Source: Bacillus sp. BGMRC 2118 (GTDB lineage Bacteria; Bacillota; Bacilli; Bacillales; SA4). Taken from it: a stretch of 64,000 nucleotides of DNA. The notes beneath the pieces are model-generated. The model saw only the letters and a program-made list of their open reading frames with translations. It did not search any database and was not told the DNA's origin. The position numbers were made by a program, and so were the translations under genes. Below, piece by piece: positions 17,055 through 25,806 of this stretch (positions are counted from its first letter, which is position 1; every line of letters starts with the position of its first letter). The stretch is from NCBI GenBank assembly GCA_008364785.1, contig VTTJ01000001.1:558001-622000 (forward strand), written 5' to 3'.

Positions 17055-17076
17055 AATAGAGACCGAAGTCTCTATT
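17055..17076 (-). terminator. Terminator stem at the rsiX stop, proximal copy
   Basis: The same stem with a TTCG loop, overlapping the rsiX stop codon. This copy is followed by TCACATTATAG rather than a T run, so it is probably a weak terminator alone. Confidence 0.55.
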
Positions 17077-18280
17077 AATTGTTTATATCACCCATTAAAT
17101 TTGGTGCAATTGGCACTTTTATTTCTTGTGGATTGCCGTTTTTATCTTGAAGTATATATTCACCAATTTGTTCTGCTGTATTTGTAAATTTAACAGTCGT
17201 ATATCCGAATTCTTTTGCGGTTAATAATATGGCTTTAATCATTAAGTCGTTTTGGATTGTGTTATCAATGACTTTTGTAAAGTTAACTGTAACTGTTTTA
17301 TCATTTTCTACTACATTATTAATTAATCCTTGTTCTATTGACGGTTCAATCTGAAATTCTGACTGACTCATTAGTTGTAATGCTTCCTCGAAACTAGAAC
17401 TGGATGATAATGTAGGAACTAAGAACACTTTATTAGTAGGAGAACGGTGAATTACATACCCCTTCATTTGAATTTGCAATTCAATGGGTCCTACAGTTCC
17501 TCCTGACAAAGCATCTTCAACTTGACTGCCATCCTCATGAACTACTTGAGCTTTTTGATAGCCTAACCATCTTAATGTTTCTATTATCGGTCCTGCAATA
17601 TCCTGTCCAGGGGAGCTTATAGTTAGATTATTAGGGACGATTACTTTGACTTCATTTTCATTAATCTGTTCAAATCTAAATTCCTTAATTATGTTTAATA
17701 CCCCATATTCACCTTCTGGAAATTCAGAAATAATATTTTGTAGCATCTCCATTTTTGTATTCTCATTATTAGTGAGTATAAAACTAATTGGAAATGCAAT
17801 TTGCACTTGTTCATCTTTGACTCCTACTGTTATCACTGTTTGGTTCGTTTCAATTTCATTGACTAGGGAAACACCCTGTTCCTCCACAGTCATCATCATA
17901 CCTTGACCTTCTGTATCATCGCTTTTTAATGATGTAGATTCTCCGCTTTCTGCAATTTTTGCATTCATTCGGCTTTCCGATTGAGGATTTTCTTTATCTG
18001 AAACAGCTTCTTCTTGTTGTGATGTCTCATGGTTTACTCCACTACCAAGGTTTTGAAAATTCATATTAGAACTTATTAAGAAAATGAGGAATATAGCCGC
18101 AACGGCTGCAACGCTTGGGAGTACCCATGTTTTCTGTTTCTTTGTAGAAATTACTTCATCTTCTTGTAAGCGTGTTTGAATTTTTCGATAGAGTTCTTCT
18201 GGACTTTGTCGGTCGGATACTTTTGGCATATTTTGCAGAAGTTCTTCTAGTTCCTTATCGTTCCACTCTGATTTTTTCAT
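17075..18280 (-). CDS. rsiX: RsiX, anti-SigmaX factor
   Basis: 401 residues. The N-terminal cytoplasmic part (1-48) has a typical short anti-sigma segment. One membrane helix (about 49-68, WVLPSVAAVAAIFLIFLI) follows, then a Ser/Glu-rich linker and a large extracytoplasmic region with what look like two GerMN-type domains (about 150-260 and 270-400). GGAGGGG lies 7 bases before the ATG, which overlaps the end of sigX. It sequesters SigmaX at the membrane. Slightly longer than the 368-residue B. subtilis protein. Confidence 0.87.
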   Translation of the reverse strand: MKKSEWNDKELEELLQNMPKVSDRQSPEELYRKIQTRLQEDEVISTKKQKTWVLPSVAAVAAIFLIFLISSNMNFQNLGSGVNHETSQQEEAVSDKENPQSESRMNAKIAESGESTSLKSDDTEGQGMMMTVEEQGVSLVNEIETNQTVITVGVKDEQVQIAFPISFILTNNENTKMEMLQNIISEFPEGEYGVLNIIKEFRFEQINENEVKVIVPNNLTISSPGQDIAGPIIETLRWLGYQKAQVVHEDGSQVEDALSGGTVGPIELQIQMKGYVIHRSPTNKVFLVPTLSSSSSFEEALQLMSQSEFQIEPSIEQGLINNVVENDKTVTVNFTKVIDNTIQNDLMIKAILLTAKEFGYTTVKFTNTAEQIGEYILQDKNGNPQEIKVPIAPNLMGDINN

Positions 18281-18806
18281 CTGTACTCCCCTCCTTTGCC
18301 ATTTGTTCCTCCATATGTGTTTTAAGTTGTTTTAGTGCTCTATGTTGTGTTGTCTTCACTTTACTTTCTGTCCACCCTAATGCTTCGGCAGTTTCTGTTA
18401 TGGAGAGCGATTGCATGTACCTCAATAAAATAACTGCTCTTTGATCTACAGTGACTTGATCTAGACACTGATACATGTGCTTTATTTCTTCATTCTGTAA
18501 TGTAATCTCTTCAGGTAAGGGTTGTTGGTCCTTTACTTGTGCTGAAGACCAATCAAACGTCTCTATTAAACGTTGCTTCCATCCCTTTTGTTTACGAAAA
18601 TGGTCAATCGCAACATGTCGTGCAATGGAAAAGAGCCATGTTTTTTCACTACTTTTCCCCTCAAATCGATCATAGGCTTTTAGCACTTTAATATACACCT
18701 CTTGTACTAAATCCTCGGCTTGTTCACGATTTCGGACCATGTAGTATAGGAACTGAAATAAATCTTGATGATACTTATCATAAAGCTCCTGAAATACGGT
18801 GTTCAT
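18255..18806 (-). CDS. sigX: ECF sigma factor SigmaX
   Basis: 183 residues with region 2 (YYMVRNREQAEDLVQEVYIKVLKAYDRFEGKSSEKTWLFSIARHVAIDHFRKQK) and region 4 (LDQVTVDQRAVILLRYMQSLSITETAEALGWTESKVKTTQHRALKQL). Both are very close to B. subtilis SigX, which controls cell-envelope charge genes. It lies in one operon with rsiX, overlapping by 26 bases. An ECF promoter matching its own consensus lies just upstream. Confidence 0.95.
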   Translation of the reverse strand: MNTVFQELYDKYHQDLFQFLYYMVRNREQAEDLVQEVYIKVLKAYDRFEGKSSEKTWLFSIARHVAIDHFRKQKGWKQRLIETFDWSSAQVKDQQPLPEEITLQNEEIKHMYQCLDQVTVDQRAVILLRYMQSLSITETAEALGWTESKVKTTQHRALKQLKTHMEEQMAKEGSTDEKIRVER

Positions 18807-18833
18807 ACCTTACCCTCCCCGTACAATTAATTA

Positions 18834-18859
18834 GTCGTTATGTATTAATAAAAGTTACA
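18834..18859 (-). promoter_or_regulatory. ECF (SigmaX-type) autoregulatory promoter
   Basis: TGTAAC and CGAC 16 bases apart, 28 bases before the sigX start. This matches the B. subtilis SigmaX/SigmaW consensus. Confidence 0.75.
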
Positions 18860-18951
18860 ATATAAGTAAAAATATATATGATGTCTCATTAATTGTAGCA
18901 CTTGTCATGAATTTATGACTATAAGATTCTATCGTTGCGTAAATTTTACAT

Positions 18952-18988
18952 ATAAAAAGGTTAAGAACCTTATAGGATTCTTAACCTT
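18952..18988 (-). terminator. Terminator at the end of the cobalamin-transport operon
   Basis: AAGGTTAAGAA pairs with TTCTTAACCTT; TTTTTATA follows on the minus strand. It separates the ecfS gene from sigX. Confidence 0.8.
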
Positions 18989-19086
18989 CTTTTATTAATC
19001 CTTACTATGAATGTTTTCGCATAGTTTGTTTTTCCATGTTTAAGCCAGCATTGTATTTCTATTAATGAGATTATGTTTCTTTATAG

Positions 19087-19776
19087 TTAATAAAGCAAGC
19101 CATATTTCTTCTTAAACCTGGTTAATATCTTAAACCACGAGTCGCCGAATAATAATAGAAAAAATACGTTTGAAGCAGCATGCATCGTATCAAACAGTGC
19201 ACTCGCAGCAAAGTAAGTCAAAAATGTATCCTTATCTAAAGTAATTCCTGACCCAGTAGCCGTTAGCAATCCCCAAAAATTCATAATCCAACCAAATATG
19301 AATCCCCAGCTTATGGCGAATAGTATTTTACCCCATTTGTATTTTGATAAAGAGGTGTTGCGAAGTAAACCTGCAGTTAGCCCCACAAGTCCCCATGCTG
19401 CCATTTGCCATGGAGTCCAAGGCCCTTGACCTAAAATCATATTAGAGGCAAGTGCAGCCACTAAACCTATGATAAATCCACTTTCGGCACCAAATACTAA
19501 ACCTGACATCATAATGATAAATGTTGTAGGTTGTACACTAGGAATGCTTGCAAATGGGATCCTCGCAACAGAAGCAATGGCAGCTAAAATGGCCAACAAT
19601 ACAATTTCACGTGCTTCTAATGGTCGCTGTTCGAAGCGTACGAGTACCAATAGAATGGTAGATAGAATAAATCCAAAACTTATCCACAAATAATGATCCT
19701 CTAACTTTAGAGCCAGACCCAGAAATATTAGAACAAGTAAGAATAAAATCAGACTTACTCCGTTTTTAATGTGCAT
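19087..19776 (-). CDS. ECF transporter substrate-binding (S) component, predicted cobalamin-specific
   Basis: 229 residues with six or seven membrane helices and the S-component hallmark regions (ILAAIASVARIPFASIPSVQPTTFIIMMSGLVFG, AALASNMILGQGPWTPWQMAAWGLVG). Some B12- and precursor-type S components share the latter segment. Specificity is inferred from the upstream cobalamin riboswitch and the DUF4430 proteins, not from the sequence alone. The ATG overlaps the end of the ABC gene, with GGAGG about 10 bases upstream. It is last in the operon. Confidence 0.8.
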   Translation of the reverse strand: MHIKNGVSLILFLLVLIFLGLALKLEDHYLWISFGFILSTILLVLVRFEQRPLEAREIVLLAILAAIASVARIPFASIPSVQPTTFIIMMSGLVFGAESGFIIGLVAALASNMILGQGPWTPWQMAAWGLVGLTAGLLRNTSLSKYKWGKILFAISWGFIFGWIMNFWGLLTATGSGITLDKDTFLTYFAASALFDTMHAASNVFFLLLFGDSWFKILTRFKKKYGLLY

Positions 19777-21392
19777 GCTAACATTGCCTCCTCAAGTGTG
19801 ACAATCTGGTTATCATTATGATTACGAAGTAATCTTTGAATCATGGTCGTATAAAAAAAGTTCCCTTTAAAGAATTCCTTGGGAGTTTCTTCAGACGTTA
19901 TTTGACCTTCAAACACCATCCCACACCTTGTAGCATATTTCGCTGCAAACTCCACATCATGGGTTGAGAACAGAATTGTTATTTTATCTTTTGTTAATTT
20001 TGTTAATATACTAGCTAATCTTTCTTTAGAAATAGCATCCAAGCCTTTTGTAGGTTCATCTAAGATTAGAAATTCTGGTTCTCTTATAAGTAGACAGACT
20101 AATGCAGCTTTCTGTAATTCTCCTCCACTTAAATCGTATGGATGCTTTTTCAGTAATGGGAGAACATCAAGCTCCTCTAGCAGTATCGTAAGTTTTTCAT
20201 TATTTGTACAATTAAACTGCTTCATCGTTTCTAGGATTTCATCTTCTACTGTATCATGAATGAAGAACGGTTTAAGATTTTGAGGTAAATAACCTACCTT
20301 TTTTACAAATCCTAAGTCCTCTTTGTAAGTAAGCGCCTTTCCTTCTAAAAATACTTTTCCGTAATTTGGTTTAAGTATTCCTGCTAATAATTTTAAAAGT
20401 GTAGATTTACCAGTCCCGTTTCCACCAAGCAGTGCATATAGCTCCCCTTTATTAATTGATAGATTCAGTTCCTTTAAAACGGAGTTACCCTTCGTATACT
20501 CATAATAAATATTCTTCACGTCCACATGTTTTTTTCTTATATCTGTAATCGGCTTCTCAGCATTATTCTGATTGAAGGTTAATTCTTTGATCCAAAGTCT
20601 ACCTTCCTTTACATTTAAAGGTAACGAGTCTAGCTCCTTATTAATAGGTAATGATAATGCTGCTGTAGGTATACTTGGTATAAATGACTGATTAGTAGAT
20701 CTCCATAGTCTTCTAAGAACTTGCTTAGGGTGTCCCTGTTCCGAGATTCTTCCCTTTTCCATCAGAACAACTTTGTCTGCTAATGAACATACTTCATCTA
20801 AACGGTGTTCAGCAAGAATTATAGTCATTCCAAACTCTTCATTTAAATGAACCAAAATATTTATAAATTCTTTTGCGCTTACAGGATCAAGTTGAGCAGT
20901 AGGTTCATCTAATAGCAATACTTTAGGTTGCATTAACAATACGGATGCTAAGTTGACCATTTGTTTCTGCCCCCCTGAAAGTTCGTGAGTTTTTTTATGA
21001 ATAAGAGATTCAATACCAAAAAAATGAACCATCTCAGCCACTTTATTTCTCATTTCGTTCGTTTTCATTCCCAAGTTTTCAAGCCCGAATACTAATTCAT
21101 GAATAACTTCGTCAGCAACCACCTGATTCTCAGGATCTTGAAATACGTATCCGATATGAGAGGAATCAGAACCTTCTAATGTAACTCCGTCAATAGTAAT
21201 CTCTCCTGAACTTTTTCCATGTGGTGTAATATCTTTTTTAATTGAACGCAATAACGTACTCTTTCCACTTCCAGAAGGGCCAAATAAAACGACAAATTCA
21301 CCGTGTTCTATTGAAAGATTGTTTTCTACTAGGGCTGGTTTCTCTTCATCTGGATACGTAAAGGAAAGGTTGTTTATTTTGATATACGCCAC
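19755..21392 (-). CDS. Fused EcfA1-EcfA2 ATPase of ECF transporter
   Basis: One 545-residue protein with two complete ABC domains. First: Walker A GPSGSGKST, signature LSGGQKQ, Walker B VLLLDEPTAQ. Second, from about residue 285: Walker A GGNGTGKST, signature LSGGELQ, Walker B FLILDEPTKG. It supplies both ATPases of the importer. GTG start with AGGAGG 9 bases upstream, overlapping ecfT by 19 bases. As a single fused chain it is probably dedicated to this transporter rather than the shared EcfAA'T module. Confidence 0.92.
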   Translation of the reverse strand: MAYIKINNLSFTYPDEEKPALVENNLSIEHGEFVVLFGPSGSGKSTLLRSIKKDITPHGKSSGEITIDGVTLEGSDSSHIGYVFQDPENQVVADEVIHELVFGLENLGMKTNEMRNKVAEMVHFFGIESLIHKKTHELSGGQKQMVNLASVLLMQPKVLLLDEPTAQLDPVSAKEFINILVHLNEEFGMTIILAEHRLDEVCSLADKVVLMEKGRISEQGHPKQVLRRLWRSTNQSFIPSIPTAALSLPINKELDSLPLNVKEGRLWIKELTFNQNNAEKPITDIRKKHVDVKNIYYEYTKGNSVLKELNLSINKGELYALLGGNGTGKSTLLKLLAGILKPNYGKVFLEGKALTYKEDLGFVKKVGYLPQNLKPFFIHDTVEDEILETMKQFNCTNNEKLTILLEELDVLPLLKKHPYDLSGGELQKAALVCLLIREPEFLILDEPTKGLDAISKERLASILTKLTKDKITILFSTHDVEFAAKYATRCGMVFEGQITSEETPKEFFKGNFFYTTMIQRLLRNHNDNQIVTLEEAMLACTLKTE

Positions 21393-22252
21393 GATACGTA
21401 GCCTCCTATTTTTAATAAAATTGGAATCCCAATTAATATGCTGTATAAGAATAGTATGATTCCTTCATTATAACTTAGTGAAAATGACTCCATTACAGGA
21501 TAAACTGTAAAATGTCCGAACCCCTTAACTCGAGCAATAATAACAAATAGTAATAATATGAAAATCATAAACGTTAGAAACAGATCCTTTTTCTTAAAGG
21601 AAAAATGATTATAGCTTGATCTTGAGCGAGTACCATAACCACGGGCATTCATTGAATCAGCAGTTTGGATAGCTTCTTCCAGTGAGAAGGTGGTTAATAC
21701 TTGAACAATCAACAATCCACTCGATACTTTTTCCTTCCATTTCCCCTTTTTAACAGATATTCCTTTACTTTTTTGAATATGGGAAATTTCCTCTAACCTT
21801 CTTCTCATTAATGGAATAAATCGAAGTGTTAACATGAGTAATATAGAAAACTTAGGAAGAGTCTTTGAAAATAAATATAGAAGTTTGTTAGGGGTCATAA
21901 TTTCGTTGTAATTGACAAATATCATGGTAATTCCTATTAAAGAAAATGCTGTCATAAAACCGTAAATTAAAGCTTCTAATGTTACCCGATGGTCAAATAT
22001 CACCAATAATACATGAAGTCCTCTCTCATTGAAGAGAGGATTCATGAGAAAAATAATTGCTCCTGTTGTAAAAATAAAAACTATCCATTTTCGGAGTGCT
22101 TGACCGCGATCCTGTATAATGTTGAGTAAAACAATTAGAATCGTACCAATTATAATAAACACTGGATGCATACAGAGCGTAAAAGCTGTTAAAGAACAAG
22201 CATAATAAAAAAATAGTACAAAGGGATGAAAGCGGTCAAAGCTGTAATACAT
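21374..22252 (-). CDS. EcfT transmembrane coupling component
   Basis: 292 residues, about six membrane helices, with the EcfT coupling motifs: an Ala-Arg-Gly triplet in SMNARGYGTRSRS and the preceding RRRLEEISHIQKSKGI segment. These contact the ATPases. GGAGG lies 7 bases before the ATG at 22252; an in-frame ATG at 22288 would overlap the lipoprotein gene. It couples ATP hydrolysis to movement of the S component. Confidence 0.88.
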   Translation of the reverse strand: MYYSFDRFHPFVLFFYYACSLTAFTLCMHPVFIIIGTILIVLLNIIQDRGQALRKWIVFIFTTGAIIFLMNPLFNERGLHVLLVIFDHRVTLEALIYGFMTAFSLIGITMIFVNYNEIMTPNKLLYLFSKTLPKFSILLMLTLRFIPLMRRRLEEISHIQKSKGISVKKGKWKEKVSSGLLIVQVLTTFSLEEAIQTADSMNARGYGTRSRSSYNHFSFKKKDLFLTFMIFILLLFVIIARVKGFGHFTVYPVMESFSLSYNEGIILFLYSILIGIPILLKIGGYVSWRISK

Positions 22253-22254
22253 GT

Positions 22255-23019
22255 TTATTCCTCCGTGTAATCTTCCTTGTAAATCCATTCGATATGGTCA
22301 CCATTTTTCACTTGAATTGCATCGGCACTTCTATCTAATGTTACACCATTTAAACGGCACGTCCATCCACTTTTTTGACCATAGTCAAATTCATAAATAT
22401 TGTGAATTCCTTCTACGTATGCAAGTGAACCTTTTCCAGAATAATCTACTGTAATTCCTTTATTTTTGGCTACTAAAAGTAAGATATCTAGTATTGTTGC
22501 TCCTTCTTTTACTTCTACTGCTGTCTTACCTACAATAGTACCAACATTAGATGGTCCTTTAATCACCGTTGAAACACTTAACAAGTTTTCAGGTTGTTTT
22601 TCAACTGGTGGTGTTACTGGTTTTTCTTCCTTTTTCTCTTCTACTTTTGGTGTTTGTGCAGCTGGTGAAGAAGTTACTGCTTTCTTCTCACTACTTGTTT
22701 TAGCTGATGAGTTATTAGCAGGCTTAGTAGAATCCTGATTAGTTTTGGTTGTATTTGTATTTTGTTTAGTTGTATTGCTCTCTGAAGTCTGAGTTGATTC
22801 TTCAGATGGTTCATTTGAATCTTCTGATGTGTTTGATTCTACAGGAGTAGCAGTGTCTTTCTTGTCCTGCTCACTGATCTCTTCATTTTCTTTAACTTCT
22901 ATCGTATTTTCCTTTGGTGAAGCATCTTTTGTTTCCTCTTGATTATTGTTACAACCACTAATAACGGCTATTAATATTGTAAAGAGAATGATTGTAAGTA
23001 GTCTTATATGGTTTCTCAT
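22255..23019 (-). CDS. DUF4430 lipoprotein, predicted cobalamin-capture protein
   Basis: 254 residues. A lipobox (IAVISGC, Cys about 23) anchors it outside the membrane. A Ser/Thr/Glu-rich linker (about 30-140) leads to one C-terminal DUF4430 domain (about 150-250) with SGWTCRLNGVTLDRSADAIQVKNGDHIEWIY. DUF4430 is related to the beta-domain of transcobalamin and intrinsic factor. It may pass cobalamin from the wall protein to the ECF importer; this is inference. Its ATG overlaps the stop of the sortase remnant (ATGA). Confidence 0.82.
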   Translation of the reverse strand: MRNHIRLLTIILFTILIAVISGCNNNQEETKDASPKENTIEVKENEEISEQDKKDTATPVESNTSEDSNEPSEESTQTSESNTTKQNTNTTKTNQDSTKPANNSSAKTSSEKKAVTSSPAAQTPKVEEKKEEKPVTPPVEKQPENLLSVSTVIKGPSNVGTIVGKTAVEVKEGATILDILLLVAKNKGITVDYSGKGSLAYVEGIHNIYEFDYGQKSGWTCRLNGVTLDRSADAIQVKNGDHIEWIYKEDYTEE

Positions 23020-23595
23020 TTCATATTCCCCCTAAACTTCCTTTTTGCATTCACAATGTACCGTTGTGGTGCATTTCGGAGATTGTTAAATGGATAGCAA
23101 ATAGTTACTGTCAAAAGCACTGTAGGATAGGTAGATTTAATAATCTGTTCGATTATCAACTTCACCATTTCTTCAATAACGTAAGTAAACGTTCTTCCTG
23201 CATTTCAACCTTTAACTTATCACCTATTTTTAATTCCCCTAATCTTTTAAAAACAGTATCACGCTTACCTGATCATACGATTTGACCCTCTCCATTTGGC
23301 AAGGAGTTATCATAAGGACCCACACCCTTTTTCCAGGTATCCTCAGCCATTCCTTTTATAATAGGTAATATTTCATTGATCGTAGGCAGTTTAAGTATAC
23401 CAATAACATCTTGATCTTGTAGAGTGAATCTCTATCAGTAGTATCATTAACAACTGTGAACTCTTCTCTTTGTACAAATTCTTTAACTTGTTAAAGCTAC
23501 AGACTGTTTATGAGTAGTATCAAAATACTGGAAGCAGCCACTATGATAAAAAAGAGCCCTCCTGTAATAAACAAGAGGGATGATTTAATTTTCAT
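23016..23595 (-). pseudogene. Decayed class D-type sortase gene
   Basis: The remnant starts at an ATG 4 bases past the surface-protein stop. It has an N-terminal membrane helix (LFFIIVAASSILILLINS), then stops and frameshifts. Sortase segments read in different frames: IGILKLPTINEILPIIKG, KKGVGPYDNSLPNGEGQIV, then a TGA, then SGKRDTVFKRLGELKIGD (the catalytic His is Lys here), and finally LLTVTICYPFNNLRNAPQRYIV, where the catalytic Cys and Arg remain. At least one nonsense codon near codon 33, one internal TGA and two frameshifts are needed. The spacing of 580 bases matches an intact class D gene. Confidence 0.85.
23546..23579 (-). terminator. Terminator after the surface-protein gene
   Basis: CCCTCTTG pairs with CAGGAGGG (one wobble), 7-base loop, then CTCTTTTTTATC on the minus strand. 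It overlaps the first codons of the sortase remnant, so it sits inside the operon. Confidence 0.7.
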
Positions 23596-23598
23596 CGT

Positions 23599-25485
23599 TT
23601 AGGCATTATTTCTTCGATTCACAAAATGTATCACTAGACCTAGAAAAAGTAGAAGTACACCGGCTAGCAAATAAGTATAAGAATTTGTTGCTGTATTTGG
23701 AAGCTTCTTACCAGTTTCATTAATGGTATTCGATTTATTACCGGCTGTATCATCCTTTGTAGTAGGTTGTTCTAAAGGTGAAGTGGGTTGTTCTACTGGT
23801 GAAGTAGGATTTTCTCCAGGCAAAGTCCCATCATCAGTTTCTGGATTTTCTCCATTAATTTGCAGATTATATAGGGATCCTTTTCCTTGTAAGAATAACT
23901 GATAAGCTACCAAGCCCTGAACTCCTTGAGCAGTTGAAAAAGAATCACTAGTATCTCCACCTTGCCAATCAAATCCACCATCAGAGTTTTGGAATGATAG
24001 TAAGTAAGAAATTAGATTGTCTACATTACTTGTAGCCTGTGTACTTACATTATTTGCAGTTGCTTGGTCCATTGTAAATGAAGCACCTGCAGAATCAATT
24101 CCTAATGCAGATAAACCAATAACAATTTGTGCTGCAGTAGAACTATTATTAATCTTTCCCGCTTTATATTGTGTAGACAAATAGCTTACAGCATTTTCAA
24201 TTGGTTCTTTTACATTAGGTTGTTCATTGTAATGAGCTAGTGCAGATAATACCATTCCCGTTGTATCTAAATCACTTGTACTACTACCGTCCCATGACCA
24301 TCCACCATCTGTATTTTGGTTTTCAATTAGATGATTAACAAGCTTCTCTCGTGTCCATTTTGCAGATTGTGGAACTTCAAAGTTCGCACTGTCTAAAGCT
24401 ATAAGTCCATATGCTACACCATTTAGTCCTTGCTTTGTTAAGTCGCCATTATAAATTGCTTCAATTAGATTGTAGCCTTCAATATTTAATGGGTTTCCTC
24501 CTGCAGCTAAAATTCCAAGAGTATACCTTTGTGTATCTGTAGCTTTGTTGAACTTACCTTGCTTCTCTTTAATTACTTTTTTTATATTCTCTAAATAGCT
24601 AGCTGGAATTGTCTTACCTGCTTGTCTTAAGGAAATAGCTTCCCACTCGCCAAGATTGTTGGCAAGAATATAGCTAGTTACGGAATCTACACTATTTTGA
24701 ACCTCTTCTAGAGAAACTGGCTTTAGCTCACCAGTAGGTGGAGTAGTAGGAGAACCCTCATCTTCTTTATCTTCTCCAGGTGATTCCCATGACTCATAAT
24801 TAAAACTTACTTTGTCACCGGGCTTTAGTTCATAACCCTCTGCCCCTACAGATGCCATTTCACCATTCACATAGAATGCCCAATAGTAAGTACCCTCTGC
24901 TTTTAGGCCATCAATAGAGGTAATCATCTTTCCATATTCAGTATCAGTTGTTTCTACAATTTTATTTCCTAATCCAACCTGTAATAAATCTAGAGCAGTT
25001 GGATTATCTATAAATGATAAATAATTATTATCCGTAATGATTCCTTTGTCTTGATTCCCTTCAACTTTAAGTGATACAGGACTGCCTAAAGCTACATTCC
25101 AATCAACATAATGAAAACTTAAGTCGTCACCTTCCTGCACTTTATATTCTAGTGCACCAATAGGAGCAGCTACTCCATCAATATAAAATGCCCAGTAAAA
25201 AGGGTCTTCTGCTTTTAATCCATTTATGCCAGTAAGCATTTTTCCCATTGAAGTATCAGATAGCTCAACATTTTCTGCTCCGACAATACTAACTAATGCA
25301 TCATAGGCAGTCATATTTTCTTGATATACAAATTCTGTCTCATTAAGTGAAGCACCCGAGCTTTCTGAACCCAGAATCGTAATCGTTTCTTTCACATCGT
25401 TAGCAAATGCAAGAGGCTGATATACCCCAAAAACTAAAGTAAAAGCAAGTAAAAATGATAACAATCTCTTAAACTTAATTTTCAT
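23599..25485 (-). CDS. Surface-anchored transcobalamin-like protein (DUF4430 x2 plus alpha-toroid)
   Basis: 628 residues. Signal peptide (1-28), two DUF4430 domains (about 34-130 and 140-232, each with LKAE-x3-YWAFY), then a cyclase/prenyltransferase-like alpha-toroid (about 255-545) with repeated NTDGGWSWDG and NSDGGFDWQGGD motifs. A Pro/Thr linker follows, with LPNTA at 595-599, a membrane helix and RRNNA. Animal transcobalamin pairs the same two folds in the opposite order. Riboswitch control suggests extracellular cobalamin binding. LPNTA instead of LPxTG fits class D sortases; the adjacent one is broken. Confidence 0.85.
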   Translation of the reverse strand: MKIKFKRLLSFLLAFTLVFGVYQPLAFANDVKETITILGSESSGASLNETEFVYQENMTAYDALVSIVGAENVELSDTSMGKMLTGINGLKAEDPFYWAFYIDGVAAPIGALEYKVQEGDDLSFHYVDWNVALGSPVSLKVEGNQDKGIITDNNYLSFIDNPTALDLLQVGLGNKIVETTDTEYGKMITSIDGLKAEGTYYWAFYVNGEMASVGAEGYELKPGDKVSFNYESWESPGEDKEDEGSPTTPPTGELKPVSLEEVQNSVDSVTSYILANNLGEWEAISLRQAGKTIPASYLENIKKVIKEKQGKFNKATDTQRYTLGILAAGGNPLNIEGYNLIEAIYNGDLTKQGLNGVAYGLIALDSANFEVPQSAKWTREKLVNHLIENQNTDGGWSWDGSSTSDLDTTGMVLSALAHYNEQPNVKEPIENAVSYLSTQYKAGKINNSSTAAQIVIGLSALGIDSAGASFTMDQATANNVSTQATSNVDNLISYLLSFQNSDGGFDWQGGDTSDSFSTAQGVQGLVAYQLFLQGKGSLYNLQINGENPETDDGTLPGENPTSPVEQPTSPLEQPTTKDDTAGNKSNTINETGKKLPNTATNSYTYLLAGVLLLFLGLVIHFVNRRNNA

Positions 25486-25525
25486 CCTTCTCTCTCCCTT
25501 AACCTTTTCAATCTAAAAAACTGCA

Positions 25526-25549
25526 TAAAAAAAATCCTCAAACGAGGAT
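25526..25549 (-). terminator. Terminator of the cobalamin riboswitch expression platform
   Basis: ATCCTC-GTTT-GAGGAT followed by TTTTTTTTATG on the minus strand, between the riboswitch aptamer and the surface-protein gene. It fits transcriptional OFF control. Confidence 0.7.
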
Positions 25550-25635
25550 ATTCTGTCAAGATTTTTTAGAAAATGGCGTACGCCTTCCTAATTTTTCTTA
25601 ACACCTTCCTATCCGCGTAGGTTTTTTTGGTGCAG

Positions 25636-25806
25636 AAAAACAGGCAGGTTTCCTGACTCTTGGTCATTGCTTCCTATGTCTTCCCATCTTATCAGACAGT
25701 GACATTCTATAGGTTGCTCCCAATTACAGTGGCGGGACCGTGTTGGATTTTCACCAAACTTCCCTTTTAAGTTAAGAATCTAGTAAGATCACTTAACACC
25801 TGTTTT
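25636..25806 (-). promoter_or_regulatory. Cobalamin (AdoCbl) riboswitch
   Basis: On the minus strand: AACAGGTG near the 5' side, AAAAGGGAA, a GGTGAAAATCC segment, the core B12 box GCCACTGT, then GAGTCAGGAAACCTGCCTG on the 3' side. Order and spacing fit the cobalamin riboswitch. It controls the operon running down to 19087. Nothing else is recognisable in 25807-25980. Confidence 0.93.

Noticed and set aside
23064..23285. Plus-strand open frame opposite the sortase remnant
   Set aside because: No ribosome binding site and no family; the minus strand carries clear sortase segments.
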